Source of the DNA: G942493375 sp942493375
GTDB lineage: Bacteria; Armatimonadota; UBA5829
Reading direction: 5' to 3'
DNA length: 64,000 nucleotides
Assembly (NCBI GenBank): GCA_942493375.1
Contig: OW818698.1
Span: 1,178,001 to 1,242,000, forward strand
The translations under genes and the position numbers were made by a program. Below are positions 1 through 7,817 of the stretch, one piece after another; within the stretch, counting starts at the first letter, position 1, and every line of letters begins with the position of its first letter. The notes below the pieces were generated by a model. The model had not been told where the DNA came from and did no database searches. It saw only the letters and a list, made by a program, of their open reading frames with translations.

Positions 1-52
1 TAAAACCGGCATTCCCGCAGTATATCCACCTTCGTTCCTCAGGATGACAGGT
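1..52. repeat. Half copy of dispersed GTCATCCTGAGGAACGAAGG repeat
   Basis: The stretch ends with CCTTCGTTCCTCAGGATGAC, which is one arm of the hairpin repeat found complete at 7590-7665 and 62892-62965. Only one arm is visible here, so the element may continue to the left of the window or be a solo arm. It lies just downstream of the alpha-galactosidase stop codon. Confidence 0.7.
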
Positions 53-66
53 GCGCAATTTATTGT

Positions 67-2163
67 CTATTTCACCAGCACCTCAAAGAACCTTGCCATA
101 TTTCTTTCGGGCAGTTTTACGTTTAATACAGAGTTGATAGCATCCCACTCGAACACGCAGTTGGGTTCTGATGGATATGCACATCGGACTTCTGTATTCT
201 TGCCTTTCATACATTTCACCGGCAACTGGCGGGTAGCTTCTGATGATTCCAGTCTCCATACGGCTATATATGCTCTGTCTTTGGATTGTAGACCCAGGCT
301 TATCCAACCATCTCCCATTCTTGGTACCTTGATTGGCCAGAAAGGGACGCTTTCGGGAATGTATTTTCGAATGCTTTTGTAGACGTCCAGGGCTTCTTTT
401 ACCAGAGAGAGGTTCTCATCGGTCATCTGGTCGATTCTTCCGCTCTGGTTGACCCTCATCAGCATTGCGTTGATCATGTTGTAGATAACAGCCTCTTTGT
501 CGGAATCTTTCAGAGGGTAGGACCAGATACCGGCCTGCTCCGGAGTTATAGCGGTTAAAGCTGCTCCTGCGATAGCTGAGGTTTTGATGTAGTCCGTCTG
601 GTCGCTGGTGGACTGGATGCTGTGCTTGTCTAGTAACCCATAAGTTGCACGCATGCCTCCGCTGGCACATGCCTCGATTACCAGTTCAGGATACCGGGCA
701 AAAACATCACTCAGCCATTCATTATATGCGCGGTTGTGCTGCAGCAGACCGTCCCCGAAGCTGTCGGAATCGATTTGGGTGCCTGTGCCTGCATTGATGT
801 TGTAATCCATCTTGATGTAGCCGACGCCATAGTCCTTGACCAGCCTGTCGACCACTGAGTTTGCATGGGCAATGACTTCCGGGTTGCGGTAATCTAGCTG
901 ATAGCGACCATGGTCGATCACCCTCTTGCCGTGGCGCATGAAGAACCAGTTGTCGGGGACCCTTGATGCAATCGGGGAATTGACTCCGACAACCTCAAGC
1001 TCTAGCCATAGTCCGGGGACCATACCCTTTGATCGGATATATGCAAGAGTCGCTTCAATGCCTTCAGGGAAGCGTTCAATAGAGGGCAGCCATTCACCGA
1101 CCGTATCCCACCAGAAGCCAGCGGAATACCATCCGGCATCGATGACATAATACTCACAACCGATGCGCGCTGCTGCATCTATGAGAGGAACTTCCAGCTC
1201 TGCAGTTGGTTCGGCGAAGAGGCAGTTCATGTAGTCATTAAATACAATTGGCAGCTCTATGTTGTCTTTGTTCGGACGGCGGATAACTCTGCGGTAATGT
1301 GTCATCTCCTGGAATGCAGCTTCTATACCCCCGTTGACTACACATACTGCTGCAGTAGCGGAAACGAATGTCTCCCCGGGTTTGAGGTTCTTCCACCAAT
1401 GGTTCTCGTTTTCTGTAGGTCCGCTCAGCTGCAGGTAGAGCCGGTTCGGGTTGGTGCTGCTGAGTTCCCAGGCCCAGGAACCATCATTCTCAATCTGCCA
1501 GCAGAGGACGGTTTTGGCTTCAGTGTTCTCATAGCAACCCATTGGCAGGTAATTAGAACAAGACCAGGTCCCGGTGCTGCTGTAAGCTATTCTATTGACT
1601 GAGAATATATTCACAGGGGACAGACCAAACTCCGGCAGCGTGCCTCTTTGCCACTGGAACTCTCCATGCCATGCATTATAAGGTATATAGAGCTCAGATT
1701 TCTTCTCCCATGAACTCAACCCCTCTTTATCAATCCCGGTCAATGCAAATGAAGTCACATACTCCAGCCCCATATCTGCATCGCCAGTGTTCTTAACCTC
1801 TGTCCAGGAACGGACAACTGGAATGCCGGAGTAGAACTGAAAATGGCTGGTGACTGAGATGCTATCGTCCCCCTGCTCTATCTCGAGCTTTCGGCCCAGG
1901 TTATTGACTGTGTCCGAATCCCCCTGATATTTCAACCGTCCACCAGGCATAGTTCCGGTGTGTTTGGAGCCGTGGTGATCATCCTGATCCTCCCCGGTCA
2001 CTTGTATATCAACCATCCGGTGCCAGCGTCTCTGGGTTTCATCAGTTATCAGATCATTATTAAAAGGAACAGCGGACAGGTGCAACAGCCGCACATCCTG
2101 CTCATCACTGATCTCCCATACCATATAAATCCCATTCTCATGGATATTGAATAACTTGCTCAT
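67..2163 (-). CDS. Alpha-galactosidase, GH36 (melibiase) family
   Basis: The product should hydrolyse terminal alpha-1,6-galactosides such as melibiose or raffinose-type sugars. The 698 residues match the usual length of GH36 enzymes. An N-terminal beta-sandwich of about 300 residues is followed by a TIM barrel with the family signatures YYVIDAGWY, YIKMDYN (putative nucleophile Asp near residue 450) and EACASGGMR followed by STSDQTDY (putative acid/base Asp near 515). No signal peptide is visible, so it probably acts in the cytoplasm on imported oligosaccharides. An AAAGGG motif lies about 5 bases before the ATG. The gene stands alone, 80 bases from an insertion sequence inserted on its 5' side, which could separate it from its original upstream context. 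The family call is firm; substrate is inferred from the family. Confidence 0.92.
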   Translation of the reverse strand: MSKLFNIHENGIYMVWEISDEQDVRLLHLSAVPFNNDLITDETQRRWHRMVDIQVTGEDQDDHHGSKHTGTMPGGRLKYQGDSDTVNNLGRKLEIEQGDDSISVTSHFQFYSGIPVVRSWTEVKNTGDADMGLEYVTSFALTGIDKEGLSSWEKKSELYIPYNAWHGEFQWQRGTLPEFGLSPVNIFSVNRIAYSSTGTWSCSNYLPMGCYENTEAKTVLCWQIENDGSWAWELSSTNPNRLYLQLSGPTENENHWWKNLKPGETFVSATAAVCVVNGGIEAAFQEMTHYRRVIRRPNKDNIELPIVFNDYMNCLFAEPTAELEVPLIDAAARIGCEYYVIDAGWYSAGFWWDTVGEWLPSIERFPEGIEATLAYIRSKGMVPGLWLELEVVGVNSPIASRVPDNWFFMRHGKRVIDHGRYQLDYRNPEVIAHANSVVDRLVKDYGVGYIKMDYNINAGTGTQIDSDSFGDGLLQHNRAYNEWLSDVFARYPELVIEACASGGMRATYGLLDKHSIQSTSDQTDYIKTSAIAGAALTAITPEQAGIWSYPLKDSDKEAVIYNMINAMLMRVNQSGRIDQMTDENLSLVKEALDVYKSIRKYIPESVPFWPIKVPRMGDGWISLGLQSKDRAYIAVWRLESSEATRQLPVKCMKGKNTEVRCAYPSEPNCVFEWDAINSVLNVKLPERNMARFFEVLVK

Positions 2164-2232
2164 ATTTACCCTTTCAATTCATGGTTTGTCCAGTCGAGAA
2201 TACAAGAGTAGAGGGGGGATGTCAAGTCGGAA

Positions 2233-2264
2233 GGGTCGAAAGGGCGCATGTGAAATCTACGGAA
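2233..2264. repeat. Left target duplication and left terminal inverted repeat of the IS
   Basis: Bases 2233-2241 read GGGTCGAAA and are repeated exactly at 3657-3665. The adjoining 23 bases (2242-2264) begin with GGG and match the reverse complement of 3634-3656 at 19 of 23 positions; both share the inner block AATCTACGGAA. Together they define the left edge of the element. Confidence 0.9.
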
Positions 2265-2981
2265 TCATGCTGCAATGCTGGCAGCCTCCAGAATATTATT
2301 GGTTCTTTTGTTGATTACAGCTGATCTCAAGTGCGCTATTGCTTCTATTCCATCATTTTTCCACCGCATACCTGCCTGTTTGAGTCTTCCCTGACCGTAC
2401 TGCTTGCAGGCGCTTTCAACACTGCCACTGCCAATGTGAAAGCCATTTAACTGAAAAGTCGCATAGAGCATACGATTGGCATTGGTTGTGAAATAGTGCA
2501 GATTCTCCCGCTTTATTTTCTGCCCATTATCGTCTTTAGGCTGCCATTGCTTTATTGAGGAGACCACACGATCCACTCCGTCTTCCATCAGTCGAGTCTT
2601 GTTTCGCTTAACCCAATCTTTGGCCTTATTCGTTCCTTCACCATACCAGCCGTTAGCTATTTCCCATAAGTGTTGAATGGCGTGATACCAGTCCACGATC
2701 TCAACTGCATCTGGGAAGTGATGTGCCGCAAGTATCCATATCCATGCAGCACCATCAGCCACAAACACCAATCTACCAGCCCTTATGGCACCACGCCGAC
2801 AAGCTTCAAGATATAGTAGTTCGCCAAACTTCTCGGTACGCTCCATTGTTCCGATTATGCTTCTCCCATATTCCTCACTTATAAAAGAGCCGCACTTCAT
2901 TTCGGTCCACCCACCACCAGAATGAACCATCAATCCGTCCGCACTGATGGTAAAGCACACTCGGGCATTCCGCTGATGCAT
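2265..2981 (-). CDS. ISKra4-family transposase, C-terminal catalytic part
   Basis: This frame holds the catalytic core. ISADG supplies a likely first acidic residue, VFVADGAAWIW and EIVDWYHAIQHLWEIA are the family's central motifs, and GSGSVESACKQYGQGRLKQ near the C-terminus is the conserved block containing the last Glu. In one-frame relatives this region follows directly on the zinc-finger part coded by the next frame upstream (2875-3543). Here the two frames overlap by about 100 bases and a +1 (or -2) shift is needed to join them. The frame is open only from about 2999, just after a TAA, so the join must lie between there and the end of the upstream frame. The ATG at 2981 may be irrelevant. 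Confidence 0.88.
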   Translation of the reverse strand: MHQRNARVCFTISADGLMVHSGGGWTEMKCGSFISEEYGRSIIGTMERTEKFGELLYLEACRRGAIRAGRLVFVADGAAWIWILAAHHFPDAVEIVDWYHAIQHLWEIANGWYGEGTNKAKDWVKRNKTRLMEDGVDRVVSSIKQWQPKDDNGQKIKRENLHYFTTNANRMLYATFQLNGFHIGSGSVESACKQYGQGRLKQAGMRWKNDGIEAIAHLRSAVINKRTNNILEAASIAA

Positions 2982-3543
2982 ATACAGCTTTACCTGAGCT
3001 TACATCAAGAGCAAGCTCATACTCCTGCTCACATAAAACCGTACCGGTGCGCTTTGCAAGAGATTGCACTTGCTTATAGCATATATCCAGACCAAAGCGC
3101 CGGGCAAGGAAATCAGCGCTTGCTTGAAAAGGAAAACAGGCAGATACCTCGGAGGCAAGTGCAACAACACCAATACTGTAGTTGCCAGAACCAATACCAA
3201 GTTCACCATCACGAGGAACTATCCACTCACGACATTTCTCACAACGATACTTTCTCCGCCATATTTCATGAGTCCCAGCCAGAGTTACGACATTTCGAGA
3301 ACGGTTCTCCTTGCCGATGGCAATACCGCCGCATTTACAAATGATACTTTTTGCTTCTTCTTGATCATTCGCAATCATTTCAGACATTGCAAGCTCTGAA
3401 GCATAACGACCGATAGCAAGAGCTCGTTCTTCTTTCTCAGACAAACTCTTGCCTGAGGATTCAGTGATATGGATCTGGAATAACTCCAGTAGTTTTGATA
3501 CAATAGTCTCTGTTGACATGGTCGGGGTGATGCCTCCTATCAT
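2875..3543 (-). CDS. ISKra4-family transposase, N-terminal zinc-finger part
   Basis: This is the upstream frame of the insertion sequence. It has the helical N-terminus, a CKCGG...CEKCREW cysteine pattern typical of the zinc-ribbon of ISKra4 transposases, and the GIGSGNYSIGVVALASEVSA block that precedes the catalytic domain. The start is uncertain: ATG at 3543, ATG at 3519 (an AGGAGG lies 13 bases upstream of it) or GTG at 3552 are possible. The last residues of the frame (after about SSGKAVYAS) look unrelated to the family and probably read past the natural join with the catalytic frame. Confidence 0.8.
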   Translation of the reverse strand: MIGGITPTMSTETIVSKLLELFQIHITESSGKSLSEKEERALAIGRYASELAMSEMIANDQEEAKSIICKCGGIAIGKENRSRNVVTLAGTHEIWRRKYRCEKCREWIVPRDGELGIGSGNYSIGVVALASEVSACFPFQASADFLARRFGLDICYKQVQSLAKRTGTVLCEQEYELALDVSSGKAVYASAECPSVLYHQCGRIDGSFWWWVDRNEVRLFYK

Positions 3544-3633
3544 TTTTGTCACTAACTAATGATTTCGACATCGACCCCGACTATTCATGCAAAAATCCCC
3601 TAGAATTTTCCCCTTTTTTTATTGCCAACTATT

Positions 3634-3665
3634 TTCCGTAGATTCTACACGCACCCGGGTCGAAA
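3634..3665. repeat. Right terminal inverted repeat and right target duplication of the IS
   Basis: Bases 3634-3656 are the inverted partner of 2242-2264 (19/23). They are followed at 3657-3665 by GGGTCGAAA, the exact copy of the left target duplication. Confidence 0.9.
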
Positions 3666-3912
3666 TTGTTGAAGGGAGGTTTAACCACGGAAGGGACGGA
3701 ATACACGGAAATGGGGAAGGGAGAATCTTTAGTGATATAGATGGTTGACCGCTTTGCGCAAACCAGGGCGAACGCATCAAAAATGATTATCCGCAGATTT
3801 CGCAGATTAACGCAGATTTTCAGTAAAGAGAACTGTAAAATGCGCTTACCCCGGAAGAACAAGCAAAGCAAGAATGTAATCCAAAATTCCGTGTATTCCG
3901 TGTATTCCGTGG
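3666..3912. repeat. Intergenic stretch with CGCAGATT and CCGTGTATT repeats
   Basis: No gene is visible. At 3762-3849 there is an approximately 88-base segment holding CCAGGGCGAACGCAT, TATCCGCAGATTTCGCAGAT and TTTCAG-AAAGAGAACT that recurs at 5099-5182 on the other side of the neighbouring gene. At 3888-3914 the unit TTCCGTGTA is repeated in tandem, and its reverse complement appears near 3685-3711 (CACGGAA ... ACACGGAA), so the stretch could fold on itself. Confidence 0.7.
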
Positions 3913-5010
3913 TTAAGAAATATCAGCATGCACTAGCTGTTCAAAGCGTCGTTTTGCGGTGTCGTATTGGTTTTGGCGGATTGTTGGGTCTTCTACCCAG
4001 GCCATTTCCCACATAAGTCTCAGATCAGGAGCGTATAGCTTCTCCAGTAAGTCCAGCCGGTTTCCGGGGAATCTTACTTTTACCATGAAATCGCTTCCCC
4101 TGAGTCCGTTACGCACTACTGTAGGATCGTTCGGAGTCGGATCCATCTGCTCGTGCACTGCGAGATCAACCCCAACCAGTCCTTTCAGCTTTCTAATACT
4201 CCGGTAATTCTGCTTCCATATCCCACACGAGTGTATCGATACCCCACCCAACTCCCTGGCGATGCGTTCGTTGTAGGGTCTGGCGAACTCATCAAAGAAA
4301 TCCGGACCAACCATCGACAGCACATCCTCTGACAGACCAAGACCAGGCAGCTTCGGATGGCACCATGAGTTGTGGCCAGGAGTTGCAGGTCTTGTTATCA
4401 GGTTTCTTTGTTCAATGGAAAACTCAATAATCAGATCCGTTATATATCCAAGCAGCCTGTGCAATTCCTCCGGATAATCCACGGCTGCATAGAAGAAAAA
4501 GTTGGTGTCCAGGATTAGAGTTGCTGTATCCAGCGTGCTCTGCGTATCGGTCGTGCTGATGTATAGTCTGCCGCCTGTCTGTTTGTCGAAATATTGGATC
4601 GTATCGAGTATATAATTCAACATAGTGCAGTTTTTCAGTTTGGGACGTTGGATGCTCCGAAGCTGGTCTATGTTGCTGATGATCGGATGGGTCCACGGTG
4701 AATCGTCATCTCTCCACTCGAACGGACAGCCAAACGCCTCCGCAAACACCCCTACCCCATGCCAGGGCTCAAGATAGGGAATCCAATCTGTGTCTGCTTG
4801 AAGTGTCTTTGTAATTCCCTCAAGCTGAAGCTCCAGCATAATCTCCCTGTAACGGCAGTCCCTACCGAATGCATTGCCGAGAGTCCACTGAAACACCGGC
4901 AGGAACTCCCGGGTCTCGTTCAATGCAAAAGGCAGCGTGCGAGCTTCAATATCGTTGGTTTTGCAAAGATAATTGTCATAGTCAAACTGATCAGCCCTTA
5001 TTCCTGCCAT
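3913..5010 (-). CDS. Uroporphyrinogen-decarboxylase-like (URO-D superfamily) protein
   Basis: The 365-residue protein resembles the URO-D/MtaA superfamily, which includes haem-pathway decarboxylase and cobalamin-dependent methyltransferases. The C-terminal half carries IHSCGIW; an H-x-C-G motif is the zinc-binding site of the methyltransferase (MtaA-like) branch and is absent from true HemE, so a role in methyl transfer or in an unknown catabolic step is likelier than haem synthesis. GGAGGG lies 5-6 bases before the ATG at 5010, which supports this start over a TTG one codon earlier. The gene is isolated and flanked by near-identical 85-base direct repeats. Superfamily is clear; function is not. 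Confidence 0.8.
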   Translation of the reverse strand: MAGIRADQFDYDNYLCKTNDIEARTLPFALNETREFLPVFQWTLGNAFGRDCRYREIMLELQLEGITKTLQADTDWIPYLEPWHGVGVFAEAFGCPFEWRDDDSPWTHPIISNIDQLRSIQRPKLKNCTMLNYILDTIQYFDKQTGGRLYISTTDTQSTLDTATLILDTNFFFYAAVDYPEELHRLLGYITDLIIEFSIEQRNLITRPATPGHNSWCHPKLPGLGLSEDVLSMVGPDFFDEFARPYNERIARELGGVSIHSCGIWKQNYRSIRKLKGLVGVDLAVHEQMDPTPNDPTVVRNGLRGSDFMVKVRFPGNRLDLLEKLYAPDLRLMWEMAWVEDPTIRQNQYDTAKRRFEQLVHADIS

Positions 5011-5345
5011 CAAAACCCTCCGTGACTTTCATCATCTGCTACAGTGTTGCAGGAGCATAATACAAGGAGGAGATTTGGACGTCAAGTTGGATTATTCAAC
5101 CAGGGCGAACACATAAAAAAATATCCGCAGATTTCGCAGATTTACGCAGATTTTCAGAAAAGAGAACTACAAAATACGCCTTATACGCAATATTCAGAAT
5201 GTGTCCCATCCGTCCTATTTAGCAAATTGATCTGCAGATAGAATAAGTGCGTTCGCCCTGATTATTCCGCTGAAGTATTCTGTGGTATATGATAAACATG
5301 TTATACTCAGTCTATCAGTGAATCAGCAATTAACGGAGTCACAGC
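5011..5345. other. Gene-free stretch with direct and inverted repeats
   Basis: The 335 bases contain no convincing gene. Bases 5099-5182 are a second copy of the repeat at 3762-3849 (GGGCGAACACAT, then CGCAGATTTCGCAGATTTAC). The motif GGGCGAAC at 5102 is answered by GTTCGCCC at 5252, giving an inverted repeat about 165 bases apart. TATACT at about 5311-5316 could be the -10 box for the peptidase gene that starts at 5346. Confidence 0.6.
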
Positions 5346-6548
5346 ATGCCATTTTCTCAAGAAGAATTTACATCCAGAATAGCTAAACTCAAGAAGCACC
5401 TTATAAGTGCAGAGATCGATCTTGCTATACTTAACCAGAACTCAGATATCTTTTACTATACGGGATCGTTTCAGCCATTATATGTAATAGTGCCGGCTGT
5501 TGGTGATCCTGTGATGCTGGCCCGGAAGTCTATTGACCGCATCGGTCGGGAAGTTACACATCTGGAGCTAGAAGTGTTTCAGAGTGCCAGGGATATGGCT
5601 GAGATTTTTGAGAGGTGGGGGTTTCTATCGCCAGCTGTAAAACGGATTGGGATGACGCTGGATTCTATTTCCTATTCATCTGCCTCAAGGTTTGAGCGGA
5701 TGTTTCCTGGTACTGATATTGGTGATCTGTCATGGGATATCAGAACGCTTCGGATGGTGAAGTCTGAAGCTGAGATCAATATAATATCGCAGGCTTGTGA
5801 ATCCCTGAGTGGTATTACTAATGTAGCCAAAGATGTCTTCAGACCTGGCATCTCTGAGATGGAGATCAGTGCAGAGATTGAACACTATCTGAGGATGCAC
5901 GGGCACGGTGGACTGGTGAGGTGTAGAAGAGAAGGGATAGAGATGGCCTATGGCTTGTGCTCTTCCGGATTAAACACCCTGGTTGGCACTAAGTTTGAAG
6001 GCATATGCTCCGGTGCGGGACTCTCCCCGGGTTCTCCTTATGGTGGCAGTTACAGCATCATCGAAAAAGGGGCTCCATTACTGTTGGATTATGCTTTGAC
6101 CCTGGATGGATACCATTCTGACTACTCCAGAATCGTAACCTGGGGGGAACCATCTGATGAGATAAAGAGAGCATACGACGCTATGGTGGAGGTTGAGCAG
6201 AGAGTATTCAATTCCCTGGTTCCTGGGGCAACATGTGAAGATGTCTACAATATTTCACTGGAAGCGGCAAAACAGCTTGGATATGAAGAGGAATATATGG
6301 GATATGGATCAGAAAATGTCAGGTTTGTGGGGCATGGTGTTGGATTGGAACTCGACGAACCCCCATTCCTGGCCCCTAAAATGAAAGATATACTGACTGA
6401 AAACATGGTCCTGGCAATAGAACCTAAAGTAATGCTGCCTGGGATAGGTATTGTGGGGATTGAGGATACAGTTGTTGTGAGAGCTAGCGGGATTGAGATA
6501 CTGACGGATGGCGAACGGGGAATTGTGGTCGTTGAAGGGAAATTATGA
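5346..6548 (+). CDS. M24-family metallopeptidase (Xaa-Pro aminopeptidase/dipeptidase-like)
   Basis: The 400 residues have the two-domain creatinase/prolidase layout: an N-terminal domain of about 135 residues and a C-terminal pita-bread domain. Metal-binding residues are visible in order: two Asp in LDYALTLDGYHSDYSR (near residue 250), His in GHGVGLE (near 328), Glu in AIEPKV (near 358) and Glu in GIEDTVVV (near 372). It should be a cytoplasmic enzyme that removes or splits residues next to proline, although creatinase-like activities share this fold. GGAG precedes the ATG by about 8 bases. It converges on the LOG-family gene across a region with two tandem structured repeats. Confidence 0.88.
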   Translation: MPFSQEEFTSRIAKLKKHLISAEIDLAILNQNSDIFYYTGSFQPLYVIVPAVGDPVMLARKSIDRIGREVTHLELEVFQSARDMAEIFERWGFLSPAVKRIGMTLDSISYSSASRFERMFPGTDIGDLSWDIRTLRMVKSEAEINIISQACESLSGITNVAKDVFRPGISEMEISAEIEHYLRMHGHGGLVRCRREGIEMAYGLCSSGLNTLVGTKFEGICSGAGLSPGSPYGGSYSIIEKGAPLLLDYALTLDGYHSDYSRIVTWGEPSDEIKRAYDAMVEVEQRVFNSLVPGATCEDVYNISLEAAKQLGYEEEYMGYGSENVRFVGHGVGLELDEPPFLAPKMKDILTENMVLAIEPKVMLPGIGIVGIEDTVVVRASGIEILTDGERGIVVVEGKL

Positions 6549-6560
6549 AGTATGAATTAT

Positions 6561-6905
6561 GAATTATGAAAAAGAGAAATGGTAATGGTTGGTTTGCAAG
6601 TAAAACTCTCGGTTGATATGCATCGGTATCAGAGCGGAGGGGGAGCATAAACCATTATGTTACAGTTACACCCCGATCCCCCCGAAGTGCCGATGCCGAT
6701 GCACAAGGTAACTGCGCAGAGTGCATTTAAAATTATGAATGATGTAAAAGAGAAAGGATAATGGTTGGTTTGCGAGTGAAACCCTCGGTTGATATGCATC
6801 GGTATCAGAGCGGAGGGGGAGTATAAACCATTATGTTACAGTTACACCCCGATCCCCCGAAGCGCCGATGCCGATGCACCAGGTAACTGCGGAGAGTGCA
6901 TTTTT
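6561..6905. repeat. Two tandem 176-bp units, each able to fold into a hairpin with a pseudoknot
   Basis: Two copies offset by 176 bases fill the space between two convergent genes. Each has a 12-bp stem (TGCATCGGTATC at 6619-6630 with GATGCCGATGCA at 6692-6703, one G-T pair) continued by a GGGGGA/TCCCCC helix. The apical loop contains CAGTTAC (6663-6669), which is exactly complementary to GTAACTG just after the stem (6708-6714). Upstream, GGTTT..AAACC (copy 2) or GGTTT..AAACT (copy 1) forms a small hairpin. Copy differences mostly lie outside the paired parts or keep pairing. Position between convergent genes argues against a riboswitch. It may be a structured repeat, a mobile palindrome or a small RNA. 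Confidence 0.6.
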
Positions 6906-6912
6906 TACTTGT

Positions 6913-7485
6913 CTAGAACCACTTTGATTCGGATTTTTCGGGTTTGTAGGATTCTATGTAGTCCAGGGCATTATCTATATTGTCGGTTGCATAGTAGATG
7001 GATTTGTATGATTGTTTGGCGAACTGCTCTATGAACATCCGGTCAAACATAGCCAGCAACTCAGTGTAGAACCCATTAGTATTCAGGATTACTATTGGCT
7101 TGGAGTGCCTTTTGAGCTGTTTTAGAGTAAGAACCTCCATCAGCTCTTCAAGTGTTCCGAAACCACCGGGCAGTGCTATGAAGGCATCTGCTCTCTCTTC
7201 CATAATAGCTTTGCGGCTCCGCATATCGGTTGTCCAGATGAGCTCATGACACTTGTCGTAATGCACCGCAGCATCCTTCATAAAATCCGGGATAACCCCG
7301 ATAACGTGGCAGTTTCCACCTGCTGCAGCCTGAGCAAGGGTGCCCATGAGCCCGATTTTTCCGGCTCCGTAAATCAATCGCCAATCCCTGCTGCAAATTT
7401 TACGCCCCAGTTGACCCGCTGCTTCGAAATAGACCTTATCAACCTCTGAACTCGAAGAACAATAGACACAGATAGTTTTTCTCAT
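6913..7485 (-). CDS. LOG-family protein (TIGR00730; cytokinin-riboside-phosphate phosphoribohydrolase-like)
   Basis: The 190-residue protein has the Rossmann-like LOG fold with both hallmark motifs: a nucleotide-binding GAGKIGLMG near residue 45 and PGGFGTLEE near residue 115, preceded by the SRKAIM segment. Members remove ribose-5-phosphate from nucleoside monophosphates (AMP or cytokinin nucleotides). In bacteria the physiological role is often nucleotide salvage. The ATG at 7485 begins the conserved MRKTICVYCSSS start; an upstream extension of the frame is rich in unlikely hydrophobic residues and is rejected. No strong ribosome binding site is visible. It converges with the M24 peptidase gene. 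Confidence 0.9.
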   Translation of the reverse strand: MRKTICVYCSSSSEVDKVYFEAAGQLGRKICSRDWRLIYGAGKIGLMGTLAQAAAGGNCHVIGVIPDFMKDAAVHYDKCHELIWTTDMRSRKAIMEERADAFIALPGGFGTLEELMEVLTLKQLKRHSKPIVILNTNGFYTELLAMFDRMFIEQFAKQSYKSIYYATDNIDNALDYIESYKPEKSESKWF

Positions 7486-7589
7486 ATATATAATGACCGT
7501 CTTCCTAATAATACTCAAACTTATGATAGCATAGATAACCAGTTCCCGGCTAAACCGCAACCCGAGGTAACAGCTCAATAATATGGAAA

Positions 7590-7665
7590 CTTTGTCATCC
7601 TGAGGAACGAAGGATCTGCTTTTTCCGGATGAAAAGCAGATCCTTCGTTCCTCAGGATGACAAAG
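7590..7665. repeat. Perfect hairpin repeat, GTCATCCTGAGGAACGAAGG family
   Basis: Two 34-base arms (7590-7623 and 7632-7665) are perfect inverted copies separated by 8 bases. The same arm sequence occurs at 1-52, in part at 33380-33412, and as a full hairpin at 62892-62965. This repeat type is widespread in unrelated bacterial genomes. The hairpin lies upstream of the DUF4838 gene. Confidence 0.9.
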
Positions 7666-7817
7666 TCCAGCAACTCTGAACTATTACAACCTAAGATCCC
7701 TGTCCTATTGGTCATATAAGTCCTATTCGTCCTGTGACTCTACAAAGACTTGACTTCCATCCCTCCATTCGGTATTGTTCTTTCATACTGTAAAGTCGCA
7801 CCTGTCCGGAGGGCTAA

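Larger units (their letters stand above)
2242..3656 (-). mobile_element. Complete ISKra4-family insertion sequence, 1415 bp
   Basis: The element is bounded by 23-bp imperfect terminal inverted repeats (19/23 identical, both starting GGG when read inward) and flanked by a perfect 9-bp direct repeat, GGGTCGAAA. It carries two overlapping reading frames, both on the minus strand, that together make an ISKra4-type DDE transposase. The size, GGG ends and two-frame layout fit the shorter members of the ISKra4 family as I recall them. The exact target duplication suggests recent insertion. It separates the GH36 gene from the uroporphyrinogen-decarboxylase-like gene. Whether it is still active depends on how the two frames are joined. 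Confidence 0.9.

Noticed and set aside
6561..6905. Tandem riboswitch
   Set aside because: Neither unit precedes a gene in the right orientation; both neighbours end here. No known aptamer core was recognised.
7579..7800. tRNA or other RNA gene in the hairpin-rich gap
   Set aside because: The hairpin is a perfect dispersed palindrome found elsewhere; no cloverleaf or CCA end is visible.
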